Source: Alphaproteobacteria bacterium
GTDB lineage: Bacteria; Pseudomonadota; Alphaproteobacteria; Sphingomonadales; Kordiimonadaceae
DNA length: 64,000 nt
Assembly (NCBI GenBank): GCA_021774735.1
Contig: JAJFIS010000027.1
Location: 41,920 to 105,919, forward strand
Reading direction: 5' to 3'
The notes beneath the pieces were generated by a model. It made no database searches. It saw nothing but the letters and a program-made list of their open reading frames with translations, and was not told the DNA's origin. Below, in pieces: positions 8,281-21,059 of this stretch (the first letter of the stretch is position 1; each line of letters opens with the position of its first letter). Made by a program: the position numbers and the translations under genes.

Positions 8281-9576
8281 ATGGCTCATGGCCCAACATT
8301 TGAACCGAAAAACAGCGTTCTGAAATGGACAGAAGAACGCCTGCCTATTTTCGGCCTTATTCATGGTTCGCTTGGCCCGGGATATCCGGCCCCGCGTAAT
8401 CTTAATTATTGGTGGAACTTTGGCTCGCTCGCCGGTCTCTGCCTCGTTATTCAAATTATAACCGGCATTATCCTTGCCATGCACTATACGCCGCATATTG
8501 ATATGGCGTTCGATAGTGTTGAGCGGATAACACGGGATGTGAATTATGGTTGGCTGATGCGCTATATGCACACCAACGGTGCGTCGATGTTCTTCATCGC
8601 AGTTTATATCCATATCTTCCGGGGTATGTATTATGGCTCTTATAAAGCACCACGCGAAATGCTGTGGATGCTCGGCCTTGTTATTATGCTGCTAATGATG
8701 GCGACCGCTTTCATGGGTTATGTGCTGCCTTGGGGCCAGATGAGCTTCTGGGGTGCAACGGTTATCACCAACTTCTTCTCAGCCTTTAATGACCTATACG
8801 CTGGCTCCGGCAACGGGGACGGTCTTGGCGACATGGTTGTTAGCCTGCTGCTTGGTGGTTTCTCGGTGGATAATCCAACGCTGAACCGCTTTTACAGCCT
8901 GCATTATTTGCTGCCATTTGTAATTACGGGTGTGGTTATCCTGCATATTTGGGCACTGCATATTCCAGGCTCAAACAATCCGCTCGGCATTGATATGAAG
9001 GGCAAGCAGGACAAGATCCCGTTCCATCCTTACTATACAGCCAAGGACGGTTTCGGAGTGTTTGTCTTCCTCGCTATCTTCGCCATGGTTATATTCTATG
9101 CACCAGATTCGATGGGCCATCCGGACAATTACATTCCGGCAGACCCCATGGTGACGCCCGCGCATATTGTGCCTGAATGGTATTTCTTGCCATTTTATAC
9201 CATCCTCAAATCCTTCACGATTGATTTCATTATCACCGCGAAATTCTGGGGTGTGATTGCCATGTTTGCGTCGATCATCTTGCTCTTCTTCTTACCGTGG
9301 CTGGATAGCAGCAAAGTGCGCTCAGCCCAGTTCCGGCCTGTGTTCCGCTTCTTCTTCTGGGTATTGCTGGTCGATCTTGTGGTTCTGACATGGATTGGCG
9401 CTAAGTCAGCGGATGAAATTATCTTCATGGACATTCAGGCGGTGACGATCGGTCAGGTTGCGACCTTCTGGTATTTCTTCCACTTCTTCTTCCTGTTGCC
9501 CGTGCTGTCACGGGTTGAGAAGACACTGCCGTTGCCGGAAAGCATCGCCAGTGCCGTGATTAAAGATAAAGCTTGA
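8281..9576 (+). CDS. petB: Cytochrome b subunit of the bc1 complex
   Basis: Multi-spanning haem b subunit (431 residues, about eight transmembrane helices) that holds the quinol oxidation and reduction sites. Visible hallmarks are [21 protein letters not shown] in helix A, paired histidine ligands in helices B and D ([36 protein letters not shown]), and the Qo-site motif [12 protein letters not shown] 8281 follows AAGGGGGAG and is chosen over the GTG at 8260, which would overlap petA. It is the middle gene of petABC. Confidence 0.97.
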   Translation: MAHGPTFEPKNSVLKWTEERLPIFGLIHGSLGPGYPAPRNLNYWWNFGSLAGLCLVIQIITGIILAMHYTPHIDMAFDSVERITRDVNYGWLMRYMHTNGASMFFIAVYIHIFRGMYYGSYKAPREMLWMLGLVIMLLMMATAFMGYVLPWGQMSFWGATVITNFFSAFNDLYAGSGNGDGLGDMVVSLLLGGFSVDNPTLNRFYSLHYLLPFVITGVVILHIWALHIPGSNNPLGIDMKGKQDKIPFHPYYTAKDGFGVFVFLAIFAMVIFYAPDSMGHPDNYIPADPMVTPAHIVPEWYFLPFYTILKSFTIDFIITAKFWGVIAMFASIILLFFLPWLDSSKVRSAQFRPVFRFFFWVLLVDLVVLTWIGAKSADEIIFMDIQAVTIGQVATFWYFFHFFFLLPVLSRVEKTLPLPESIASAVIKDKA

Positions 9577-9590
9577 AAGGGGTGATGAAA

Positions 9591-10391
9591 ATGCTCAAAG
9601 CAAAGACCATACTTGTTGCCCTGACCGCAGTTACCACCGTCGCATTCGGCGTTGGTGCAGCGGGGGACAGCATCGAGATGAAGAAAAAAGAATGGCAATT
9701 TGACGGACCGTTTGGCACCTTTGACCGCCCAGCGGCACAGCGGGGCTTTCAAATATTCCGCGAGGTTTGCTCTTCTTGCCACAGCTTGAAATATTTCAAG
9801 TTCCGTAATCTGTCTGGTCTCGGTTATGAAGATGACATGATCAAGGCTTTTGCGGCTGAATATGAAGTGGTGGACGCGGACCCTGACGAATACGGCGACG
9901 AGAAAATTCGCAAAGGGGAGCCTAAAGATGCTATCCCTGCGCCGTTCGCTAATGAGAATGCAGCACGGGCATCCAACGGTGGGGCTTTCCCACCTGATCT
10001 ATCATTGATCACCAAGGCACGCGCTGATGGCCCTAACTATTTATTTAGCCTGATGACCGGCTATGTGGAAGCCCCTGTTGGCACAGACGTACCAGAGGGC
10101 ATGCACTATAATAAATATTTCATTGGTCATAATATCGCCATGGCATCACCCTTGAGCGATGGCATCGTTACTTACGAAGATGGTACGCCAGAGACGCTTG
10201 ACCAATATGCCTATGACATTACCAACTTCTTGCATTATGTGGCTGAGCCTAAGTTGGAAGAGCGTCATGCGCTCGGCTTACCGGTGATGATGTTCCTGTT
10301 TTTCATGATTGGGGTTACCTATTTGGTCAACCGCAAGATCTGGAAGCCGGTTAAAGAGGGCAAGACCCTTTGGCATCACGGCGACGATTAA
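9591..10391 (+). CDS. petC: Cytochrome c1 subunit of the bc1 complex
   Basis: c-type haem subunit of the bc1 complex, 266 residues. A signal peptide (KAKTILVALTAVTTVAFGVGAAG) is followed by the haem-binding CSSCH (VCSSCHSLK) and the c1-type FPPDLS and GLPVMMFLFFMIGV segments. The latter is the C-terminal membrane anchor, followed by a positively charged tail. The sixth haem ligand is probably the methionine in HNIAMASPL. ATG 9591 is preferred because AAAGGGG lies 8 bases upstream. Earlier TTG and ATG codons at 9573 and 9585 overlap petB or the SD. The operon ends at a terminator 27 bases after the stop. Confidence 0.96.
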   Translation: MLKAKTILVALTAVTTVAFGVGAAGDSIEMKKKEWQFDGPFGTFDRPAAQRGFQIFREVCSSCHSLKYFKFRNLSGLGYEDDMIKAFAAEYEVVDADPDEYGDEKIRKGEPKDAIPAPFANENAARASNGGAFPPDLSLITKARADGPNYLFSLMTGYVEAPVGTDVPEGMHYNKYFIGHNIAMASPLSDGIVTYEDGTPETLDQYAYDITNFLHYVAEPKLEERHALGLPVMMFLFFMIGVTYLVNRKIWKPVKEGKTLWHHGDD

Positions 10392-10417
10392 CCGCTTTTG
10401 CTAACTGAACAGATTTA

Positions 10418-10448
10418 AAAGCCGGGGCTGACACGCTCCGGCTTTTTT
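10418..10448 (+). terminator. Rho-independent terminator of petABC
   Basis: AAAGCCGG pairs with CCGGCTTT across a loop of about 13 bases, and the T tract continues to 10447. It lies 27 bases after the petC stop and separates petABC from the DUF3604 cassette. Confidence 0.8.
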
Positions 10449-10509
10449 CTTGCTTTGACCCATGGGATTATCCGGTCTAAGCTTGCCGCTTAACAGGGCG
10501 GAGGAAACG

Positions 10510-12348
10510 ATGATCACCAAATTAATCACGGGCTTTTTGGCGTTAACTTTTTCGGCGACGGTGGCTTTTAGCGACGATAGCCCTGACACTGAAACAAAGC
10601 TATTTTGGGGTGATACCCACCTGCATACAAAATTGTCTGGCGATGCCTTTGGTTTCGGCGTCATCCTTGGCCCGGCAGACGCTTACAGACTTGCCAAAGG
10701 TGAGAAAATAACCGCCTCCAGTAACCAGCCAGTTAAACTTGCACGTCCGCTTGATTTTTTGGTTGTGGCCGACCACGCGGAAGGTTACGGCCTGATGGGG
10801 CTGATCAAGCGCGGCGATAAGATGATCATGATCAATGATACGCTTATCCGCTGGAACAAGCTGCTTAACGGCGATGAGGCTGACCGCGTAAAAGCTGTTA
10901 TTGAGATGATTGACGCGCAAGCTAGCGGTAAGCTGGCTACCCGCAATATCATGGGAGACATTCTGCGCGCTGGTGTTTGGTACGATAGTCTTCAAATTGC
11001 AGACCAATATAATGATCCTGGAAAATTTACTGCTCTGCTGGGCTTTGAGTGGACTTCCATGGTTTCCGGCAAAAATTTACACCGAGTGGTCGTCTTCCGC
11101 GATGACGCAGACAAGGCGGGCCAAACCTATCCGCTCGACAGTAATATCAGTGGCATGAACCCGGCAGGCCTGTGGTCATGGATGCAAGATTATGAGACAA
11201 AAACAGGCGGAAAAATTCTGGCCATTCCCCATAACAGTAATCTGTCGAACGGCATGATGTTTTCCATGCAGGACTTTGATGGCTCTGAGCTAACGCGTGA
11301 ATATGCTGAGCGTCGCATGCGCTGGGAGCCTCTCGTAGAAGCATCCCAAATCAAAGGGGACAGTGAAACCCATCCGACACTTTCTCCCAATGATGAATTT
11401 GCTGATTATGAAACATGGGACAAAGGTAATTTAACGCTGTCTGAATTGAAAACGCCTGAGATGTTGCCGGGAGATTATGTGCGCTCTGGTCTGAAACGCG
11501 GTTTGATGCTGGATGAAAAGCTGGGGGCTAACCCTTATAAATTTGGCCTCATTGGCGCGACGGATTCGCACACCGCCATTTCCTCATCCGAGGAGAATAA
11601 TTTTTGGGGTAAGCATAGCGGCACTGAACCTCAGCCGGGGCGCATTAACAAGCCCTTCCGTTCGACCCCACAGGTACGATTAGAGGGCTGGCAGATGGTA
11701 ACATCGGGCATTGCCGCAGTTTGGGCGACGGAAAATACGCGCGCAGGCCTGTTTGATGCCATGCAGCGCAAGGAAGTTTACGCCACCACAGGGCCGCGCA
11801 TGGCCGTGCGGCTGTTCGGTGGTTGGGACTTTGAGGCTGGTGATGCCAAGTCCCGTGATATTGCTGCCACTGGCTATGCAGGCGGCGTGCCGATGGGTGG
11901 CGACTTGACCGCCGCACCGGATGGCAAAGCACCATCCTTTTTGGTTTCAGCCCAAATGGACCCGCTTAGCGGCACGTTAGACCGGGTCCAAATGGTTAAA
12001 GGCTGGGTTGACGCAGACGGCAAAGCCCAAGAGCAGGTTTATGACATTGCTTGGAGCGGTGAGCGCACCATTGGCGAAGACGGTAAATTACCACCGGTGG
12101 GGAATACGGTTAATGTGAAGGCTGCCACTTGGACCAACACCATTGGGGCAGCTGAGCTAGTAACTGTTTGGCAGGACCCTGACTTCAAACTGGATCAGCG
12201 GGCCTTTTATTATGTAAGAGTGCTCGAGATACCAACCCCGCGTTGGACCGCTTTTGACGCCAAGCGCTTTAATGTTGAGATGGGCCCTGAAGTGCCGATG
12301 ACGACGCAGGAGCGAGCCTACACGTCCCCCATTTGGTATACACCTTGA
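10510..12348 (+). CDS. DUF3604 domain-containing periplasmic protein (PHP-like)
   Basis: A 612-residue DUF3604 protein. A signal peptide (residues 1-21, ending SATVAFS) indicates export. The mature part opens with FWGDTHLHTKLSGDAF, then VVADHAEGYG and, late in the sequence, GATDSHTAISS. These are the aspartate/histidine clusters of a PHP-type metal site that define the family. Conserved IPHNSNLSNG lies between. Enzymatic activity is not established for the family; a metal-dependent hydrolase is the reasonable inference. ATG 10510 follows GGAGG at good spacing. The next two genes follow within a few bases or overlap, making a three-gene unit. Confidence 0.9.
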   Translation: MITKLITGFLALTFSATVAFSDDSPDTETKLFWGDTHLHTKLSGDAFGFGVILGPADAYRLAKGEKITASSNQPVKLARPLDFLVVADHAEGYGLMGLIKRGDKMIMINDTLIRWNKLLNGDEADRVKAVIEMIDAQASGKLATRNIMGDILRAGVWYDSLQIADQYNDPGKFTALLGFEWTSMVSGKNLHRVVVFRDDADKAGQTYPLDSNISGMNPAGLWSWMQDYETKTGGKILAIPHNSNLSNGMMFSMQDFDGSELTREYAERRMRWEPLVEASQIKGDSETHPTLSPNDEFADYETWDKGNLTLSELKTPEMLPGDYVRSGLKRGLMLDEKLGANPYKFGLIGATDSHTAISSSEENNFWGKHSGTEPQPGRINKPFRSTPQVRLEGWQMVTSGIAAVWATENTRAGLFDAMQRKEVYATTGPRMAVRLFGGWDFEAGDAKSRDIAATGYAGGVPMGGDLTAAPDGKAPSFLVSAQMDPLSGTLDRVQMVKGWVDADGKAQEQVYDIAWSGERTIGEDGKLPPVGNTVNVKAATWTNTIGAAELVTVWQDPDFKLDQRAFYYVRVLEIPTPRWTAFDAKRFNVEMGPEVPMTTQERAYTSPIWYTP

Positions 12349-12372
12349 TGGATGCCCAGTGAAGGTTGCACC

Positions 12373-13251
12373 GTGAGCAGATTTCTCCGCGATCCATTTT
12401 TCCATTTTATTGTAGCTGGTGCCCTGCTTTGGCTTTTGGTTGAGGCAGCTTCACCGCCCCTTGAACAAAATACAACAATCAGGATTGAACGTGTTGACCT
12501 GATTGCTTTTATCCAGTTCCAGACCAAAGTCTTTGATGCGAGCAGGGCGGCAGAAAAGTTGGATAAAATGGATGCAGTTAGCCTTGCGCAGCTAACGCGC
12601 GATTATATTCGCAGTGAGGTCTTATATCGGGAAGCTCTGTTACTTGGCTTGGATGAGGGGGACCCCGGCATCCGCGCCCGCATGATCCAAAAAATGGAAT
12701 TTTTAACCGAAGGTTTCGCAGGTAACGCCGATGAGGTTAATGGCGAAGAAGCGCAAGCCTATTTTGATGATCATAAAGAGCGGTACCAACGGCCCGCCCA
12801 TATAACTTTCACCCATATATTTACACGGGATGATAAAGCGGAAGCTGAGGAACTGCTTAATGAATTGCACAATGCAGATGTTCCATTTGAAGGGGCAATT
12901 TCATACGGCGACCGCTTTCCTTTTGGCCTAAATTTTGTCGAGCGGGGCAGGGGGTATGTTGCAGCGCGTTTTGGTGATGAATTTGCCCGTAATATCTTTG
13001 CCTTCAGTGGCGACCTAGGGCGCTGGTCAGGACCTCTCATCTCCGATCAAGGATATCATCTGGTTATGGTCTCGGCGTTCAGGCCAATAGAGCAATTGTC
13101 CTTTGCGAGCGTAGAAGACCGAGTGATCAATGATCTGTTAGTTGACCGTAAGCGCGAACTGCAAAAGGCTACAATTGATAAACTCATCCAACGGTATAAC
13201 ATTCAAAAAGGCACGATAAAATTACGCAAGTCCGGTAGTGACACACCATGA
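12373..13251 (+). CDS. Membrane-anchored parvulin-type peptidyl-prolyl isomerase
   Basis: The 292-residue protein has an N-terminal single membrane segment (PFFHFIVAGALLWLLVE), a helical SurA/PpiD-like N-domain (DYIRSEVLYREALLLGLDEGD is typical), and a degenerate parvulin domain around residues 135-240 (HITFTHIFTRDD; a GWSGPLxSxxGYHLVMV-like end). It would face the periplasm and assist folding. GTG 12373 has GAAGG 7 bases upstream; an ATG at 12352 is an alternative. It lies between the DUF3604 and HupE-like genes and overlaps the latter by 4 bases, suggesting it serves as a dedicated chaperone for one of them. Confidence 0.85.
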   Translation: MSRFLRDPFFHFIVAGALLWLLVEAASPPLEQNTTIRIERVDLIAFIQFQTKVFDASRAAEKLDKMDAVSLAQLTRDYIRSEVLYREALLLGLDEGDPGIRARMIQKMEFLTEGFAGNADEVNGEEAQAYFDDHKERYQRPAHITFTHIFTRDDKAEAEELLNELHNADVPFEGAISYGDRFPFGLNFVERGRGYVAARFGDEFARNIFAFSGDLGRWSGPLISDQGYHLVMVSAFRPIEQLSFASVEDRVINDLLVDRKRELQKATIDKLIQRYNIQKGTIKLRKSGSDTP

Positions 13252-14222
13252 TACGCGTTGCTTGTATGATAGCCCTGTGGCTATTGATTTTGTTTTTGCC
13301 ATCGGTGGGGAGCTTGGCCCATGAGAGCATTCCGCTTTATATTGAAATTAACCAGACTGATATAAATCGGTATAAGGTTCGTATAAAAACACCAGATATA
13401 TTGCCATCAACTAATCAGCCATCTCTTATCTTACCAAGTGATTGTAATTTAAGTGGGCCAAAAGCATTGATGGTTCTAGAGTGTAGCAAGCCGCTTCAGG
13501 GGCGGGATATCGGGATTACTTACCCAGCCTTTCGGCCATCAGTGTCAACGCTTATGCGCTATGATGGTTTAAGTGGTGAAAGTTACAGCAATTTCATGCC
13601 TCCTGATATTGATGTTTGGCACATTCCAGCCCGCCAAGCGACCCTAGGCGTTCTTAGTGATTATGGCTCAATGGGCATGCGACATATTTGGGCGGGCGCT
13701 GACCATTTATTGTTTTTGGTATGTTTAATGTTGATCGCCGTGAGGCCAAAAAGAATTTTCATGGCAGTCACTGGTTTTACCCTTGGTCATTCTATAACAC
13801 TTGCTGCTGCTACGCTGGGGTTGGTGGTGATGCACCCCCTGCTAGTAGAATCTTTAATTGCTTTATCGGTGATATTTTTGGCCTATGAGTTGGTTCGGCC
13901 TAATTCGGAAAATTTGATTCGGCGATATCCGCTTCTTGTGTCATCCCTATTTGGTCTTCTGCATGGTTTTGGCTTTGCGGCCTTGCTGCAAAATTTTGGT
14001 CTCCCGCAAATGCAAAAAATAACTGGATTAATTGGCTTTAATCTTGGGGTTGAGGTGGGTCAGATACTGTTTATCATTGCCGCTGGTACAATAGTTTGGC
14101 TGTTGTACCATATCTCAAACATTGCCCAAAATTGGCCGCAGATAGAACGAGTGAGCGCTTATTTGGTGGGTATTACAGCCAGCTATTGGCTTTTTGATCG
14201 CCTAAGCGGTATAATAGCCTAA
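13248..14222 (+). CDS. HupE/UreJ-like membrane protein
   Basis: The 324-residue protein has a signal peptide, an extracytoplasmic domain of about 125 residues and a C-terminal HupE/UreJ_2-type membrane domain with six or seven helices. The metal-site signature HIWAGADHLLFLVCLML is followed by GFTLGHSITLAAATLG and GLLHGFGFA, placing histidines and an aspartate in the membrane as in HupE nickel/cobalt permeases. No hydrogenase or urease gene is nearby, so a different metal or role is likely. Translation is coupled to the isomerase gene (ATGA overlap). It converges with marR across 4 bases. Confidence 0.87.
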   Translation: MIRVACMIALWLLILFLPSVGSLAHESIPLYIEINQTDINRYKVRIKTPDILPSTNQPSLILPSDCNLSGPKALMVLECSKPLQGRDIGITYPAFRPSVSTLMRYDGLSGESYSNFMPPDIDVWHIPARQATLGVLSDYGSMGMRHIWAGADHLLFLVCLMLIAVRPKRIFMAVTGFTLGHSITLAAATLGLVVMHPLLVESLIALSVIFLAYELVRPNSENLIRRYPLLVSSLFGLLHGFGFAALLQNFGLPQMQKITGLIGFNLGVEVGQILFIIAAGTIVWLLYHISNIAQNWPQIERVSAYLVGITASYWLFDRLSGIIA

Positions 14223-14226
14223 GGGT

Positions 14227-14721
14227 TTATGGGCCATTTAGCTGTTTCAGCACAGTTGCGCGTTCATCTTCGTCCACTATTGATAATAAAACATCCCAAA
14301 AGCCCGCCACTGCTTCTGCCCCGGCAGCTTTATATGCGCTTGCGACCCTATCGCGCTGGGTGGCGAATAAGCCTTCTTCAAAGGTTTGCCCTTCGTTGGT
14401 TAGGGATAATAGCCGCTGTCGCCTGTCTATGGTGCCTTGTACTTGCTCAATAAGGCCATCATCCACCAATTGTCCCAGCACCCGTGACAGGCTTTGTTTA
14501 GTGATACGCAAAATATTTAAGAGCCCAGAAACGCTGGTACCCGGGTTACGGCCGACAAAATATAAAACGCGGTGATGGGCCCGACCATAGCCTGACTTTG
14601 CCAAGATAACATCTGGGTCGCGGGTAAAGTCGCGGTATGCGAAATAGAGCAATTCAATACCGCGCCGTAATTCTTCTTCTCGCAAATAAAGCGTGGGTTG
14701 GTGGGTGCGAACGTCGTTCAT
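14227..14721 (-). CDS. MarR-family transcriptional regulator
   Basis: The 164-residue winged-helix regulator has the alphaproteobacterial MarR layout: an N-terminal dimer helix, YGRAHHRVLYFVGRNPGTSVSGLLNILRITKQSLSRVL as the helix-turn-helix, and a wing with DRRQRLLSLTNEG. It is transcribed away from ilvE, and the 115-base shared region contains a near-palindrome (14752-14767) suited to a MarR dimer. This MarR/ilvE divergent pair is common in alphaproteobacteria, so it probably controls itself and perhaps ilvE. The ligand is unknown. Confidence 0.9.
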   Translation of the reverse strand: MNDVRTHQPTLYLREEELRRGIELLYFAYRDFTRDPDVILAKSGYGRAHHRVLYFVGRNPGTSVSGLLNILRITKQSLSRVLGQLVDDGLIEQVQGTIDRRQRLLSLTNEGQTFEEGLFATQRDRVASAYKAAGAEAVAGFWDVLLSIVDEDERATVLKQLNGP

Positions 14722-14750
14722 ATTATTAACCTACTAAAGCGTCAGTATCA

Positions 14751-14779
14751 TTGACACATATGCGACACAATGGTACCGC
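14751..14779 (+). promoter_or_regulatory. Putative ilvE promoter overlapping a MarR-type operator
   Basis: TTGACA (14751-14756) and TACCGC (14774-14779) are separated by 17 bases and lie upstream of ilvE. Bases 14752-14767 read TGACACATATGCGACA, symmetric at 12 of 16 positions around CATATG. A dimer of the divergent MarR protein bound here would cover the -35 element. Confidence 0.45.
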
Positions 14780-14836
14780 CATCAAGAGAAAATAATATTT
14801 TAAGCATATAGATGCCCACTGAATTTTGGAGGCCCC

Positions 14837-15724
14837 ATGGCTGAATTGTCTTTTGATCAACGTGATGGCTGGATATGGCTTGACGGTGAAACGCTTATTT
14901 GGCGGGAAGCTAAAGTTCATGTGTTAACCCATGCATTGCATTATGCTACGTCGGTTTTTGAAGGCCAGCGGGCCTATAATGGTAAAATTTTTGAGCTTGA
15001 AGCCCACACTGACCGTCTATATCGCTCGGCGGAAATATTGGGTATGGAAATGCCTTTTTCTAAGCAAGTGATTAATGACGCTTGCTATGACAACCTAAAC
15101 AAAAATGGCCTTGTAAATGCTTATCAACGCCCAATTGTTTGGCGGGGTTCCGAAAAAATGGGCTTGTCGGTAAAGGGCACTGAAGCACATTTGGCAATCG
15201 CATCGTGGGAATGGCCTTCGTATTTTGGCCCAGAAGCTCGGATGAAAGGCCTTCGACTTTGTTTGTCTAAATGGCAACGGCCTGACCCTAAAACCGCACC
15301 AATTTTGGCAAAGTCTGCGGCGAATTATCCCATTAGCTGTTTATCGAAAGACTATGCAGAAACCAATGGTTTTGATGACGCCTTATTGATGGATTGGGAA
15401 GGCTTCGTCGGCGAAGCAACTGGGGCTAATATCTTTTTCATTCGCGGCAAAGAAATACATACTCCGTCACTTAAATGTGTGTTGGACGGCATCACGCGTA
15501 AAACTGTTATAATGCTAGCCCGCAAGCGAGGTTATACAGTCATAGAGCGCGATATTCGACCCGAAGAAATGGCTGACTTTGAGCAAGCCTTTCTAACGGG
15601 TACGGCTGCTGAGGTGACACCTCTGGCTGAAGTCGGGCCGTATAAATTTACCGTGGGCCAGATCATTCAGCAATTAATGCAGGATTATGATGATTTAGTC
15701 CGGGGTGTTGGTCTTTCTTCATAA
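14837..15724 (+). CDS. ilvE: Branched-chain amino-acid aminotransferase
   Basis: Class IV PLP-dependent aminotransferase that interconverts leucine, isoleucine and valine with their 2-oxo acids using glutamate. The 295 residues show HALHYATSVFEGQRAY near the N-terminus. The segment KSAANYPISCLSKDYAE contains the probable PLP lysine. The cofactor phosphate region EATGANIFFIRG follows, and then GITRKTVIMLARKRGY and FLTGTAAEVTPL. ATG 14837 follows TGGAGGCCCC. It is a standalone gene opposite marR. Confidence 0.93.
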   Translation: MAELSFDQRDGWIWLDGETLIWREAKVHVLTHALHYATSVFEGQRAYNGKIFELEAHTDRLYRSAEILGMEMPFSKQVINDACYDNLNKNGLVNAYQRPIVWRGSEKMGLSVKGTEAHLAIASWEWPSYFGPEARMKGLRLCLSKWQRPDPKTAPILAKSAANYPISCLSKDYAETNGFDDALLMDWEGFVGEATGANIFFIRGKEIHTPSLKCVLDGITRKTVIMLARKRGYTVIERDIRPEEMADFEQAFLTGTAAEVTPLAEVGPYKFTVGQIIQQLMQDYDDLVRGVGLSS

Positions 15725-15729
15725 AGTAT

Positions 15730-16149
15730 TTAAAGCGGATATTGATTTGATATTGCTTCGGCCAAGTCCTCAAGGGCATGGCGGATGTTAGGCTTGCCGA
15801 TTTTACGTGTATTTTTAAGTAAGGGCAGTGGTGTGCCATCGAGCAAGCTCATAAGGTCAAACGCACTATTACTGTGTGGAAACATATCAAGAAAATTCAC
15901 ATTCAATAATTTAGCGCATAAAAAAAGCCTACTAGCGCTGATTCGGTTCAAGCCGCGTTCGTATTTCTGAATTTGTTGGTAACTAATACCTAGGGGCTTA
16001 CCAAGATCGCTTTGTGAAAGCCCGCGTGAACGTCTATGGATAGCTAAGTTTTCCCCGATCAATTTATCCAGCGCATTGCAGGAACGTTGGTCATTTTCTA
16101 TTGGTTTGTCAGTGTTTTGTTTAATATCTTCAGATGATTGTTTGAACAT
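15730..16149 (-). CDS. XRE-family helix-turn-helix regulator
   Basis: The 139-residue protein has a Cro/CI-type HTH around residues 28-85: a recognition segment LSQSDLGKPLGISYQQIQKYE followed by RGLNRISASRL. The combination is typical of a widespread alphaproteobacterial regulator group. The N-terminal 25 residues are polar and probably disordered, and the C-terminal 45 form a short extra domain. Its target is unknown. It is convergent with ilvE (5-base gap) and divergent from bamD, with a 226-base spacer that could hold an autoregulated promoter. Confidence 0.85.
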   Translation of the reverse strand: MFKQSSEDIKQNTDKPIENDQRSCNALDKLIGENLAIHRRSRGLSQSDLGKPLGISYQQIQKYERGLNRISASRLFLCAKLLNVNFLDMFPHSNSAFDLMSLLDGTPLPLLKNTRKIGKPNIRHALEDLAEAISNQYPL

Positions 16150-16375
16150 TTTACCCCCCTAACTTTCCGTCTTTTGTTTTGCCATTCTAGTTTTGCCTAA
16201 CAGTTGCCATCTTTTTCCCAATAATCCTTGTTGGCGCATTGGCTTAGCCTATGCTAAATGGTTGTTTGAATAGCTTTCCATAGGCTAGACTGTATGTGCA
16301 TAAAGCAGTATATTACAAAAACGTGCATTACAAAATATTAATTCCCCTAAAAGGGGAAAATGAAAGAAAGAGCGC

Positions 16376-17128
16376 ATGAAATTGGGTGTTATCAGAGGGA
16401 TTAGTGTCGGGGTGATGGCAATTTTCCTTGTTGGATGTAGTAGCTCTGATGAGGATACATATATCGCGCGTGATGTTGAAGTGCTGTATAATATTGCTGC
16501 CGACCAATTGCAGCGCAAGGCATATAAGCGCGCAGCAGCCATGTTTGATGAAGTCGAGCGGCAACATCCCTATTCAACTTGGGCTCGCCGGTCACAGCTT
16601 CAGGCGGGTTATTCTCATTATATGGGTAATGATTATGAGGATGCAGTTCAAACGCTTGAGCGCTTCTTACAATTACATCCGGGCAATAAAGACGCGCCCT
16701 ATGCCTATTATTTGATTGCGCTTTGCCATTATGAACGCATCGTTGATGTGGGCCGTGATCAAGATGAAACCATCAAGGCGCAAAATGCTTTGGTGCAGGT
16801 GATCAGGCGCTTCCCAAATTCTGAGTATGCCAAGGACGCTAAGCTGAAGTTGGACCTTACCAATAACCATTTGGCCGGTAAGGAAATGGAAGTTGGGCGT
16901 TATTATTTGAAGCGCCAAGAATATCTGGCTGCCATTGGCCGCTTCAAATTGGTTATTGATAATTATGATACCACCGAACATGTACCAGAAGCGATGCACC
17001 GCTTGGTCGAATCCTATCTTGCTTTGGGTGTGGAGCCTGAAGCCCGCCGAGTAGCCGCGGTTCTGGGCCATAACTTCCCCGGCAGCAAATGGTACAAATA
17101 TAGCTATCGTTTGTTTGAAGGCGGTTAA
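16376..17128 (+). CDS. bamD: Outer-membrane assembly lipoprotein BamD
   Basis: BamD is the essential TPR lipoprotein of the BAM complex that inserts beta-barrel proteins. Residues 1-21 are a lipoprotein signal with the lipobox LVGC (Cys21). The 250-residue remainder consists of TPR repeats with the typical YNIAADQLQRKAYKRAAAMFDEVERQHPYSTWARRSQ block and later TPRs. The nearby ribosome-binding site is weak. A stronger AAGGGG lies at 16351-16356, ahead of a 14-codon out-of-frame mini-ORF (16360-16404) that overlaps the start. recN follows 66 bases downstream, as in many alphaproteobacteria. Confidence 0.94.
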   Translation: MKLGVIRGISVGVMAIFLVGCSSSDEDTYIARDVEVLYNIAADQLQRKAYKRAAAMFDEVERQHPYSTWARRSQLQAGYSHYMGNDYEDAVQTLERFLQLHPGNKDAPYAYYLIALCHYERIVDVGRDQDETIKAQNALVQVIRRFPNSEYAKDAKLKLDLTNNHLAGKEMEVGRYYLKRQEYLAAIGRFKLVIDNYDTTEHVPEAMHRLVESYLALGVEPEARRVAAVLGHNFPGSKWYKYSYRLFEGG

Positions 17129-17194
17129 GGCTTATAGTATTTGGCGGCAAACAGGTGTTAATGTCTGCTTTGTAAGCGCATAGGGGTAAGGGGA

Positions 17195-21050
<3,856 letters not shown>

Positions 21051-21059
21051 CTCCCGCCC

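Noticed and set aside
16360..16404. 14-codon mini-ORF overlapping the bamD start, preceded by AAGGGG
   Set aside because: The spacing from AAGGGG to the ATG is only 3 bases and the peptide has no recognisable character. It is mentioned under bamD but not called as a gene.
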